DNA of 64,000 bases from Alphaproteobacteria bacterium (GTDB lineage Bacteria > Pseudomonadota > Alphaproteobacteria > Caulobacterales > Aquidulcibacteraceae): contig JAGWZE010000002.1 in the NCBI GenBank assembly GCA_018969015.1, positions 62,001-126,000 of the forward strand. The letters run 5' to 3'. The notes below the pieces were generated by a model. It was not told the origin of the DNA and did no database searches. It saw nothing but the letters and a program-made list of their open reading frames with translations. Below, piece after piece: positions 35,597 through 43,779 of the stretch; position 1 is the stretch's first letter; the number at the start of each line of letters is the position of its first letter. The position numbers and the translations under genes were made by a program.

Positions 35597-36375
35597 TGGT
35601 CATCCAGGTCGACAAGAAAGACGGCGTCGCGCTCGTCACCTTCAACCGTCCCGAAGCGATGAACGCGCTGAACAAGGCGCTGCGCGCCGCGATCGCGGAC
35701 ACCTTCGCCGCCCTCAACGACGATCCCGAGGTGCGCGCGGTGGTGCTCACCGGCGCGGGCAAGGCGTTCACGGCGGGCCTCGATCTGAAGGAGCTCGGCT
35801 CCGACGCCGGCGCGCTCGGCGCGGCTAATGCGCAGGAGCCGGAGCGCAATCCCGTCAAGGCGATCGAGCGCTGCGCGAAGCCGGTGATCGGCGCGATCAA
35901 TGGCGCGGCCATCACTGGCGGATTCGAGGTCGCGCTGGCGTGCGACATCCTCATCGGTTCGACGAACGCGAAGTTCGCCGACACGCACGCGCGCGTGGGC
36001 ATCATGCCGGGCTGGGGCCTGTCGCAGAAGCTGTCGCGTCTGATCGGCATCTCGCGCGCCAAGGAGCTTTCGCTGTCCGGCAACTTTCTCGATGCGAAGA
36101 CGGCCGAAGCGTGGGGCCTGCTCAACCGCGTCGTCGAGCCGGAGCAGCTCGTGCCGACGGCGCTGAAGCTCGCCGCCGACATCGCCACCGCGCCGCCCGA
36201 AAAGGTGCAGGCCTACAAGCGCATCATCAATGACGGTTTCGCCGTGAGCTTCGGCGACGGCATGAAGCTCGAGCACGCGCTGTCCTCGGCCGCCAATTCG
36301 CAGGTGACGCCGGATTCGGTCGCGCAGGCGCGCGAGGGCGTCATGGCGCGCGGGCGGACGCAGACGGGCAGCTGA
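35593..36375 (+). CDS. Enoyl-CoA hydratase/isomerase family protein (crotonase)
   Basis: 260-residue crotonase-fold enzyme. The start VALVTFNRPEAMNAL, the oxyanion segments AFTAGLDLKELG and GAAITGGFEVALACD, and FADTHARVGIMPGWG are all present. The Glu expected at the end of the last segment for hydratase chemistry is not obvious, so isomerase or another crotonase reaction is possible. It is coupled to the acyl-CoA synthetase gene, suggesting consecutive steps on one acyl-CoA. It is convergent with the MGMT-like gene. Confidence 0.88.
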   Translation: MMVIQVDKKDGVALVTFNRPEAMNALNKALRAAIADTFAALNDDPEVRAVVLTGAGKAFTAGLDLKELGSDAGALGAANAQEPERNPVKAIERCAKPVIGAINGAAITGGFEVALACDILIGSTNAKFADTHARVGIMPGWGLSQKLSRLIGISRAKELSLSGNFLDAKTAEAWGLLNRVVEPEQLVPTALKLAADIATAPPEKVQAYKRIINDGFAVSFGDGMKLEHALSSAANSQVTPDSVAQAREGVMARGRTQTGS

Positions 36376-36379
36376 GCGC

Positions 36380-36874
36380 TCAGCGCTCCAGCGCTCGCTT
36401 CGGTCGCCGCGCCTCGTAGTCGAACACCGCGAGCTGCTTGCGCAGGGGGCTTGCTTTCACGCCCTCTGCCGCGAGCAGCGCGGCCTGGCGTTCGACGCCG
36501 CCGGGCAGTTTCGGGTTGAGGAAGCCGCCTTTCTTGAGCACGCGCCACCAGGGCGTGAGCTCGGCCGCGGGCACGCCGGCATGGCGCATCTCTTCGGCGG
36601 CGCGGGCGCTCATGTTGGCGAAGATCGCCGTCGAGACCGGGCAGGCCACGGCGACGCCGTGACGGCGGGCCAGCGCGGCGCGCAGATCGTCCAGCGTGAC
36701 GACCTCGCCCGGCTTGATCTTGCGCACCATCGCGTCGACCTCGGCCGGGCTCGAAACCACCATCGCCCCGCCATTGGCCTCACGGTACCCGGGCGCGCCC
36801 GGCGGGATCATGGTCACGATGTGCGGCTCGCGCCCGCTGTTGAGGTGATCCAGGGCGGACTTCGCTTTCGGCAT
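36380..36874 (-). CDS. MGMT-like family protein without the alkyl-acceptor cysteine
   Basis: 164 residues. The C-terminal half follows the O6-alkylguanine-DNA alkyltransferase pattern: KPGEVVTLDDLRAAL, then WWRVLKKGGFLNPKLPGG and QAALLAAEGV. The usual PCHR active site is replaced by TPWWRVL, so the acceptor cysteine is missing. The only cysteine is in VACPVSTAIF. An N-terminal segment of about 60 residues precedes it. This fits the MGMT family proteins and ATL-like DNA-lesion binders rather than a transferase. Function is inferred only. Confidence 0.7.
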   Translation of the reverse strand: MPKAKSALDHLNSGREPHIVTMIPPGAPGYREANGGAMVVSSPAEVDAMVRKIKPGEVVTLDDLRAALARRHGVAVACPVSTAIFANMSARAAEEMRHAGVPAAELTPWWRVLKKGGFLNPKLPGGVERQAALLAAEGVKASPLRKQLAVFDYEARRPKRALER

Positions 36875-37043
36875 GCGTCGTGGCTCCTCCTTCGCCCGCG
36901 AAGCTAGCGGGCGCGCCGCCGCCGGAGAATAAGGCGCGTTTGTTCCCGGTCCGTTCGGTCATGCGCGCGGTCGCGCTTGTGGGGCGGGCGCCGATTTCCC
37001 ATCTTGGGAGCGCCGGTGCGCCGGCCTCGCAGGGGATGAGCCA

Positions 37044-37880
37044 ATGGGCCGGCGGTGGCGGCGTGACGCCGAAGAATTCCGAAGCTTCGCCTACGAGGCT
37101 GCGCGGGCCGCCCGCGCCGCCGGCGATGTGCTGTCGGCCAATTCCGGCGTTGATCTGGACGCCGTCGAGCGCGCCCGCGAGGAGCGACGCGCCGCCCGTG
37201 TCGAGCGGCGTCGTCAGGCCATGCAGCGGCAACTCGCGACGGTCGGCGTCGGCCTGCTCGTCGGCGGCCTCGTGGCGTCCATGGGCGTGTTCACGCCGGC
37301 AGCGGTCGGCGCGGGGCTCGTCGCGGCCGTGTTCGCCGGCGCGATCCTGCGCTGGCTCGGCGACGTCGCGGGCCGGTTCTCGGGGCCGGCCGCGCCGCAG
37401 CCCACCCGCATCGAAACGCCGCGCGTCGACACTGTCGGCATGGCGGACGCGCGCGCAGATCTCGTGCGCAAGGTGCTCGACGAGGCGACGGCCGATCTGC
37501 GCCGCCTCGACGCCGCCGCGGCGAAGCTCGCCGACGGCGAGGCGCGCACGATCGCGCAGCGTCTCGTGCAGGCCGGCGGGCGCCTCGCGCAGGCCGTCGC
37601 CGCCGCGCCGGACAAGTTCGCCCTCGCGCAGCGCGCCTTCACCTATCACCTCCCGAAGGCCGTCTATCTCGCCGAAACGCTCGGCTCGCTCGACGCCGCC
37701 GGCGCGGACGAGAAGCGCCGCGCCGCCGCACGCCACGTGCTGGCGCGCATGGAGAACCTGTTCGAAAAGACCGCGCTCGATCTCGCAAATGTCGACGCGC
37801 GCGAAATGGACGTCGAACTGCGCCTGATCAATCAGGCGCTCGACGAGGACCTGGACCGCACGACCGCGCCGAAGGCCTGA
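37044..37880 (+). CDS. XpaC-like membrane protein, orphan copy
   Basis: 278 residues. A basic N-terminal region precedes two membrane segments (about 71-105: VGVGLLVGGLVASMGVF and AAVGAGLVAAVFAGAIL). The cytoplasmic helical C-terminal half contains YHLPKAVYLAETL and LARMENLFEKTALDL, matching the XpaC/halogen-hydrolysis family (PF10112). A second copy with the same motifs lies beside telA at 45067-45705. This copy has no TelA neighbour. Function is unclear; XpaC proteins are usually linked to TelA-type stress resistance. Confidence 0.75.
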   Translation: MGRRWRRDAEEFRSFAYEAARAARAAGDVLSANSGVDLDAVERAREERRAARVERRRQAMQRQLATVGVGLLVGGLVASMGVFTPAAVGAGLVAAVFAGAILRWLGDVAGRFSGPAAPQPTRIETPRVDTVGMADARADLVRKVLDEATADLRRLDAAAAKLADGEARTIAQRLVQAGGRLAQAVAAAPDKFALAQRAFTYHLPKAVYLAETLGSLDAAGADEKRRAAARHVLARMENLFEKTALDLANVDAREMDVELRLINQALDEDLDRTTAPKA

Positions 37881-37917
37881 GAAGCCCCATAGCCTGGCGG
37901 CGCCGGGCGCGCCTGCG

Positions 37918-39330
37918 TCAGCCGGCCCAGACGGGCGGCGTCCGCGCGCGCCAGGGCGCGGCCTCTTCCAGCTGGTAGGCGAGTTCGAGCAGCAGCGCGT
38001 CCTGCCCTTTCGCCGCCGCGAAGTGGACGCCGATCGGCAGACCGCCGCTGCTCATGCCGAGCGGCACGGACATCCCCGGCGCGCCGGCGGCGTTCATCAG
38101 CGCGGTGTAGCCGACATAGCGGGCGATCACTTCGCCAGTCTCCTGGAGCGGCCGCAGCGGGCCGATCTCGCCGAGCTTCACGGGCGGCAGGCCGAGCACA
38201 GGCGTCAGCAGCACGTCGATGTCGTCGAACAGGCGCGCATAGTCGGCCTCGACCTTCTTCAGGCCGGCGACCGCATCCGGATAGGCCGAGGCCGGCGCGG
38301 CCTTGAACCGCTCGGCATAGAACAGCGTCAGCGGCTCCAAGAGGTCCTCGAGCTTTTCGCCCGGGCGTTCCGCGGCGACCTGATCGGTGACGGCCGCCGC
38401 TTTGCGGGCCCAGTTGATGCCGAACGCGCGCGCAAAGCCGGCGCCGTCGAGCGCGGGCGTGTACGGCGTCACCGCGTGGCCGAGGCGTTCGCACAGCACT
38501 GCGGCCGCCTCGACGGCGGCGCGCACCTCCGGGTGCGGCGGCTGGCCGGACGTGAAGCTGTCCGTCACCAGTCCGATGCGCAGCGGCCGCGCGAGCGGGC
38601 GCGTCACGTGGCCCATGGGCGGGAGCACCGCGTCGGCGCCGGTGCGCTCGGTGGCGGCGAGCCAGGCGGCGACGTCCCGCACCGTACGTGCGACGGCGCC
38701 GTGCACGGACACCGGCACCGGATCGTCGACGTCGCGGTCGCCGATCAGGCGGAAGCGCGAGGGCTTGAGGCCGAACAGGCCGCAGCACGCCGCGGGAATG
38801 CGGATCGAACCGCCGCCGTCGGTGGCGTGCGCGAGCGGCACGACGCCCGCGGCCACGAGCGCCGCGGCGCCGCCGGAGGAGCCGCCCGACGAGTGCTCAA
38901 GGCTCCAGGGATTGCGGGTCGCGCCACCGAGCAGCGGCTCCGTCGTCGCGGTGAAGCCGAACTCCGGCGTCGAGGATTTGCCGAGCGGGACGAGCCCGGC
39001 GCGCAGGACGGCGGCGACGTGCGGCGAGGTGCCCTTTGCGATGTTGCCGGCATAGGCGCGCGAGCCGTGCGCGGTGCGCACGCCTTCGATGTCGAACAGG
39101 TCCTTGATGAACGTCGGCGCACCGGCGAGCGGGCCGGGCGCCTTCGCGGCCGCATCTGCCCCGGCGCGCGCGGCGTCGAACAGCGGCGTGACGATCGCGT
39201 TGAGCCGCGGCTCGACGGCCTGCGCCCGCGCGATCGCGGCCTCGGCGGCCTCGCGTGCAGTGTAGTCGCCGGCCCGGATGCGCGCTGCGATCTCGATGCC
39301 GTCTGACGTGCCCAGAATGTCGGTGGCCAT
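37918..39330 (-). CDS. Amidase, cytosolic
   Basis: 470-residue amidase-signature enzyme. The Ser-cisSer-Lys triad is visible as Lys in PLGKSSTPEFGF and the Gly/Ser-rich EHSSGGSSGGAAALVAAG. ATG 39330 has GAGGAGA upstream; there is no signal peptide. It probably hydrolyses an aryl or aliphatic amide. It lies 10 bases after a closely similar amidase on the same strand, with near-identical stretches such as ATDGGGSIRIPAACCGLFG, implying a tandem duplication. Confidence 0.88.
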   Translation of the reverse strand: MATDILGTSDGIEIAARIRAGDYTAREAAEAAIARAQAVEPRLNAIVTPLFDAARAGADAAAKAPGPLAGAPTFIKDLFDIEGVRTAHGSRAYAGNIAKGTSPHVAAVLRAGLVPLGKSSTPEFGFTATTEPLLGGATRNPWSLEHSSGGSSGGAAALVAAGVVPLAHATDGGGSIRIPAACCGLFGLKPSRFRLIGDRDVDDPVPVSVHGAVARTVRDVAAWLAATERTGADAVLPPMGHVTRPLARPLRIGLVTDSFTSGQPPHPEVRAAVEAAAVLCERLGHAVTPYTPALDGAGFARAFGINWARKAAAVTDQVAAERPGEKLEDLLEPLTLFYAERFKAAPASAYPDAVAGLKKVEADYARLFDDIDVLLTPVLGLPPVKLGEIGPLRPLQETGEVIARYVGYTALMNAAGAPGMSVPLGMSSGGLPIGVHFAAAKGQDALLLELAYQLEEAAPWRARTPPVWAG

Positions 39331-39340
39331 GATCGTCTCC

Positions 39341-40882
39341 TCAGCCTGCCCAGACCGGCGGATGCTTGCGCGCCCAGGGCGCGGCCTCTTCGAGCTGGTA
39401 GGCAAGCCCGTAGAGCAGCGCGTCCTCGCCCTTTGCGGCGGCGAACTGCACGCCGATCGGCAGGCCGGATGCGCTCCAGCCCAGCGGAACCGACATCGCC
39501 GGCGCGCCGGCGGCGTTTTCCAGCGGCGTGTAGGCGACGTACCCGTTCACCAGCGTCCACATCTCGTCGAAGTTTCGCGTCGGCGCGATCTCGCCGATCT
39601 TCAGCGGCGGTCGCGAGAGCACCGGCGACAGCAGAACGTCGATGTCGGCGGCGAACATCGCCGCATAGGCGGCGTCCGTGGCCTTCAGTGTTTCGATCGC
39701 CTTCTCGGCCGAGCCCGCCGGCGCGGCCTTGAACATCTCCGTCAGCTTCAAGGTCAGCGGCTCTAGAAGCTGATCGATCGGCACGTTCGGCGCCATCCTG
39801 GCGACCGCCGCCGTGATCTGCGCGGCGCCGGAGGCCCAATAGAGGCTGAACGCGTTGGCGAAGGCCTGGCCATCGAGCTTCGGCGCGTACTCGAACACCT
39901 CGTGGCCGAGCGATCGGCAGAGCTTCGCCGCCTTTTCTGCCGCCGCGCGCACCTCCGGATCGGCCTTCTGACCAGGGATGAGCCCCTCGATCGCGACGCC
40001 GATCCGCAGCTTGCGTTTCGTGGGCGCGGCGACGAGACCGACGGCGGGATAGGCGGCGTCGGCGCCGGTGTTTTCGCCGGCGGCGAACCAGGTGGCGCTG
40101 TCGCGCACCGAGTGCGAGACGCAGTTGTTGACCGAGATCGAGACGGGTTCGCTGGCGTCGCGGTCGCCGATCATGCGGAAGCGGGAGGGCTTGAAGCCGA
40201 ACAAGCCGCAGCAGGCGGCGGGGATGCGGATCGAACCGCCGCCGTCGCTCGCGTGCGCCACGGGCACGACGCCGGCCGCGACGAGCGCCGCCGCGCCGCC
40301 GGACGACCCGCCCGACGAATGGTCGAGGCTCCAGGGATTGCGCGTCGCCCCGCCCAGAAGCGGCTCGGTGGTGGCCGTGAAGCCGAATTCCGGCGTCGTG
40401 GATTTGCCGATCGCGATCGCGCCCGAACGCAGCACGGCGGCGACATACGGGGAGGTCGACTTGGCCACGTTGTTGGCGAAGGCGCGCGAGCCGTTCTTGG
40501 TCGGCACGCCCTCGACGTCGGCGAGGTCCTTGATGAAGGTGGGCAGGCCGGCAAACGGCCCGGCGGGCGCAGTCAGGGCTTTGGCCTGCCCGCGGGCGCG
40601 GTCGTACATCGGCGTGACGATGGCGTTGATCTTCGGGTTCACGGCCTCGGCGCGGGCGATCGCGGCCTCGACGGCCTCGAGCGGGGTGATCTCCTTGGCC
40701 CGGATGCGGGCGGCGACGCCGACGCCGTCGAGATCGCCCAGTGCGTCGCTCTTGGGTTTTCCTTTGCCGCCCTTGTCCTTGCCGCCCTTGGCGGCGGTCT
40801 TGGCGAAGGCCGGCGCCGACGTGAGCGCGACAAGACTGGCGGCCGCCTGCATCATGCGGCGGCGCGCGATGTGGGACGTCAT
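39341..40882 (-). CDS. Amidase, exported paralog
   Basis: 513-residue amidase-signature enzyme with the triad in AIGKSTTPEFGF and DHSSGGSSGGAAALVAAG. The N-terminus (ARRRMMQAAASLVALTSAPAFA) looks like a Tat or Sec signal, so unlike its neighbour it is probably exported. A Lys/Gly-rich linker (KTAAKGGKDKGGKGKPK) follows. GGGGAGGAAACC precedes ATG 40882. It is the upstream gene of the amidase pair and is divergent from tlyA. Substrate unknown. Confidence 0.88.
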   Translation of the reverse strand: MTSHIARRRMMQAAASLVALTSAPAFAKTAAKGGKDKGGKGKPKSDALGDLDGVGVAARIRAKEITPLEAVEAAIARAEAVNPKINAIVTPMYDRARGQAKALTAPAGPFAGLPTFIKDLADVEGVPTKNGSRAFANNVAKSTSPYVAAVLRSGAIAIGKSTTPEFGFTATTEPLLGGATRNPWSLDHSSGGSSGGAAALVAAGVVPVAHASDGGGSIRIPAACCGLFGFKPSRFRMIGDRDASEPVSISVNNCVSHSVRDSATWFAAGENTGADAAYPAVGLVAAPTKRKLRIGVAIEGLIPGQKADPEVRAAAEKAAKLCRSLGHEVFEYAPKLDGQAFANAFSLYWASGAAQITAAVARMAPNVPIDQLLEPLTLKLTEMFKAAPAGSAEKAIETLKATDAAYAAMFAADIDVLLSPVLSRPPLKIGEIAPTRNFDEMWTLVNGYVAYTPLENAAGAPAMSVPLGWSASGLPIGVQFAAAKGEDALLYGLAYQLEEAAPWARKHPPVWAG

Positions 40883-40978
40883 GGTTTCCTCCCCGCTTTT
40901 GGTATTGTTTCGCCTACCGTCTCCGCCCCGCGGGCGGTTGGCAAGATGATTGACGGTTCGGGGTTGGGAGGCGGCGAC

Positions 40979-41710
40979 GTGCGACGACGTGCGGATCTCG
41001 TTCTGGTGGAGCGCGGCGTCGTCGAAACCCGCGCCAAGGCCCAGGAGGCGATCGCCGCCGGCGGCGTCACGGCGGATGGCGTGAAGGTCGCGAAGGCCTC
41101 CGATCTCATCGACGAAAAGGCCGTTCTCGAGCTCGTGCGGCCGCATCCGTGGGCGTCGCGCGGCGGCCTCAAACTGGCGCACGCGCTCGACGTGTTCGGC
41201 GTCGATCCGGCCGGCCTCGTCGCGCTCGACGTGGGCGCCTCGACGGGCGGGTTCAGCGACGTTCTGCTGACGCGCGGCGCGCGGCGCGTTTATGCCGTCG
41301 ATGTCGGCCGCGGCCAGCTGCACCCCAAGTTCAAGAACGAACCGCGGATCGTCTCGCTGGAAGGCGTCGACGCGCGCACGCTCACGCGCCACGAAATCGC
41401 CGAGGCGCCCGACCTCGTCGTCTGCGACGCGAGCTTCATCGGGCTCCTCAAAATCCTGCCGAAGCCGCTCGAACTTGCCGCGCCGCATGCGCGCCTGGTC
41501 GCGCTCGTGAAGCCGCAATTCGAGGCGGGCCCCGGGCGCAAAGGCAAGGACGGCGTGCTCGACGAAACGCTGGCGCGACGTGTCGCGGAGGCCACCGCAG
41601 AGGCGCTCGACGGCCTCCAGGGCTTCCGTGTCGCCGAGCTTGTATCTAGCCCCGTGAAGGGCGGCGACGGCAATCGGGAATTCCTGCTGCTGGCGAAACG
41701 CCCGACATGA
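40979..41710 (+). CDS. tlyA: TlyA family rRNA 2'-O-methyltransferase
   Basis: 243 residues. An S4 RNA-binding domain (RRRADLVLVERGVVETRAKAQEAI) precedes a FtsJ-type methyltransferase with LDVGASTGGFSDVLL and YAVDVGRGQ. TlyA methylates 16S and/or 23S rRNA and affects capreomycin sensitivity. GTG 40979 is preferred over ATG 40946: GGGAGG lies 7 bases upstream and the S4 domain normally starts at once. In many alphaproteobacteria it directly follows dxs. Confidence 0.92.
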   Translation: MRRRADLVLVERGVVETRAKAQEAIAAGGVTADGVKVAKASDLIDEKAVLELVRPHPWASRGGLKLAHALDVFGVDPAGLVALDVGASTGGFSDVLLTRGARRVYAVDVGRGQLHPKFKNEPRIVSLEGVDARTLTRHEIAEAPDLVVCDASFIGLLKILPKPLELAAPHARLVALVKPQFEAGPGRKGKDGVLDETLARRVAEATAEALDGLQGFRVAELVSSPVKGGDGNREFLLLAKRPT

Positions 41711-41711
41711 A

Positions 41712-41735
41712 AACGCCCCCGGAGCCGGGGGCGTT
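41712..41735. terminator. Strong terminator hairpin after tlyA
   Basis: AACGCCCCCGG and CCGGGGGCGTT, 11 perfect pairs with a 2-base loop, starting two bases after the tlyA stop. A short T-containing tail follows. It can serve both tlyA and the convergent glycine-zipper gene. Confidence 0.8.
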
Positions 41736-41798
41736 CGCTACAGGGATTTCGCGGCGGTCGGCCCATCTCGTCGGCAGCCGAGATGGGCCGTGCCGTGG

Positions 41799-42323
41799 TT
41801 ATTGCCGGCGCCAGATGCCGTCGGAGCCGCGGCACATGTAGACGCTCTCCTTCATTTCGCGGCCGTCCGGGTCGCGCGTGGTCGTCACGCCCCAGCGGCA
41901 ATCGCCGCGCGGCGCGCCGTAGCCGTAGTCGCCGCCCGAGGTGCGCGTCGGGCCGCCGGCGAGGCCGTACTGGTCCTGGCCGTAGCCGTTTCCATAGCCG
42001 TATGCGTCACGCTGCCCGACGTCGCACTTCGCCGTCGCCCGGCCGATGGCCGCGCCCGAGGCCGCGCCGATCGCGCCGCCGAGGACCGAGCCCTCCGTTT
42101 GCGCGTTGCGGGCCGCGACGTTGTTGCCGAGCACCGCGCCCGCGACCGCGCCGATGGCGCCGCCGAGCAGCATGCGGTTCTGCTTTTTCTGGGCGCAGTA
42201 GGGATCGTAGGACTGCGACCCGTACGTCGCCGGGGCCCGGTAGGGATCCGCCATCGCCGGCGCGGCCGCGCCCAGCGAGGTCGCCATCAGCACGCCCGCG
42301 AGCAGCAAAGCTTGACCACGCAT
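41799..42323 (-). CDS. Glycine-zipper outer membrane-type protein
   Basis: 174 residues with a Sec signal (LLAGVLMATSLGAAAPAMA) and a strong GGAGG before ATG 42323. The central segment LLGGAIGAVAGAVLGNNVAARN...GSVLGGAIGAASGAAIG is a classic glycine zipper (SlyB/Rick_17kDa-like), able to insert in membrane. A Tyr/Gly-rich linker (YGYGNGYGQDQYG) and a C-terminal Cys-containing RWGVTTTRDPDGREM domain follow. Probably an envelope integrity protein. Confidence 0.8.
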   Translation of the reverse strand: MRGQALLLAGVLMATSLGAAAPAMADPYRAPATYGSQSYDPYCAQKKQNRMLLGGAIGAVAGAVLGNNVAARNAQTEGSVLGGAIGAASGAAIGRATAKCDVGQRDAYGYGNGYGQDQYGLAGGPTRTSGGDYGYGAPRGDCRWGVTTTRDPDGREMKESVYMCRGSDGIWRRQ

Positions 42324-42411
42324 AGAAACCTCCATCTTTGGGCGGACCGTCGGGCCGAAGGGCGCGTCGCCGCCATGACCCAGAGAAAAGCAGAACGAAG
42401 CTGAACCCAGC

Positions 42412-43755
42412 ATGAAGCGTTTCGATCGCTCCGCCCGCGGGCGCAAACCCGGCGCCTCCGCGCCTTCCGGCCGCCGTGGCGCGCCGGGGGCGGACGAGGC
42501 GGCGCGCCCGCTCGCGCGCGTCGAAACCCTCACCATCGCCGAGGTCGGCGCCCGCGGCGACGCCCAGGCCGAGGGGCCGGACGGCCCGATCTATGTTCCC
42601 TATGCGCTGCCGGGCGAACGCATTACCGCGCGCGTCTCCGGCGACCGCGGCGCGCTCGTCGAGGTGCTGGAGCCGAGCCCGGAGCGGCAGGCGCCGGCGT
42701 GCCGCCATTTCGGGACCTGCGGCGGATGCCAGCTGCAGCAGTGGCGCGAGGCCGCCGTGCTCGCGTGGAAACACGATCAGGTGGTCAAGGCGTTCGCGCG
42801 CCGCGGCATCGACACCCCCGTCGATCCCATCATCGACGCCACGGCGGGCGGGCGCCGTCGCGCGGCGTTCCACGCGGTCCGCACCGGAAGAAGCGTGCGC
42901 TTCGGCTTCATGGCGCGGGGCTCGGCCTCGCTCGTTCCGGTCTCGGAGTGTCCCGCACTCGCGCCGGCGCTGGCGGCCGCGCTGCCGGCGCTGCAGGAGA
43001 TCGCCGCCGCCTTCGCGCCCGCGCGCGGCGAGATCACGATGCCGACGCTGCTCACCGAAACCGGGCTCGACGTCTCGATCAAGGGCGCCGGCCGCGCAAC
43101 CGACGTGCCCGCCGCCGCGCTCGAGGGGGCGGCGGCGCTGCTCGATCGCCTCGACGTCGCGCGGCTTTCCTTTGCGGAGGAGCCGTTTCTCGTCCGCCGC
43201 ACGCCGAGGGTGGCGATCGGGCGCGCTCAGGTCGCGCCGCCGCCAGGCGCATTCCTGCAGGCCACGAAGGCGGGCGAAGAGGCGCTCGCCGCGCTCGCGC
43301 TCGCCGCCGTCGCCGGCGCGAAGCGCACGGCTGATCTTTTCTGCGGCGTGGGCACGTTCGCGCTGCGCCTCGCCGAAACCGCCGAGGTGCTCGCCGTCGA
43401 AGGCGACGCGGCGATGCTGGCGGCGCTATCCGCGGCCGCCGACGCCACCAGCGGCGCGCTCAAGACCATCACGACGCAGCGGCGCGATCTTCTGCGCACG
43501 CCGATCTCGGCGCTGGAGCTGAAGCACTGCGACGCCGTCGTGTTCGATCCGCCGCGATCGGGCGCGCGCCAGCAGGCCGAGCAGATCGCCAAATCCAAGG
43601 TGGAGCGCGTCGCTGCGGTGGCGTGCGATCCCGCGACACTGGCGCGCGACGTGCGCGTCCTCGTCGACGCCGGGTTCGCCATCACCCGCATCACGCCCGT
43701 CGACCAGTTCCGCTGGTCGCCGCATATCGAGATCGTCGCCGCCCTGCAGCGCTAG
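42412..43755 (+). CDS. RNA m5U methyltransferase, TrmA/RlmD family
   Basis: 447 residues. After a basic, disordered start comes a TRAM-like domain, then the 4Fe-4S ligands CRHFGTCGGC with a further Cys in VSECPAL. The methyltransferase domain has ADLFCGVGTFALRLA, FDPPRSG and the catalytic cysteine in VACDPATLARD. It methylates C5 of a uridine in rRNA or tRNA. Which subtype (RlmD or RlmC) cannot be fixed. It often follows tlyA in related genomes. Confidence 0.9.
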   Translation: MKRFDRSARGRKPGASAPSGRRGAPGADEAARPLARVETLTIAEVGARGDAQAEGPDGPIYVPYALPGERITARVSGDRGALVEVLEPSPERQAPACRHFGTCGGCQLQQWREAAVLAWKHDQVVKAFARRGIDTPVDPIIDATAGGRRRAAFHAVRTGRSVRFGFMARGSASLVPVSECPALAPALAAALPALQEIAAAFAPARGEITMPTLLTETGLDVSIKGAGRATDVPAAALEGAAALLDRLDVARLSFAEEPFLVRRTPRVAIGRAQVAPPPGAFLQATKAGEEALAALALAAVAGAKRTADLFCGVGTFALRLAETAEVLAVEGDAAMLAALSAAADATSGALKTITTQRRDLLRTPISALELKHCDAVVFDPPRSGARQQAEQIAKSKVERVAAVACDPATLARDVRVLVDAGFAITRITPVDQFRWSPHIEIVAALQR

Positions 43756-43779
43756 ACATAAATGTCAGAGGGGAAACGC

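Noticed and set aside
36374-36395. Three AGCGCT palindromes in a row at the crotonase/MGMT-like junction
   Set aside because: The hexamer is self-complementary and common in GC-rich DNA. It overlaps the MGMT-like 3' end and no convincing single stem emerges.
40883-41518. Extension of the exported amidase frame to 725 residues
   Set aside because: It is antisense to tlyA. ATG 40882 has a ribosome binding site and starts a signal peptide.
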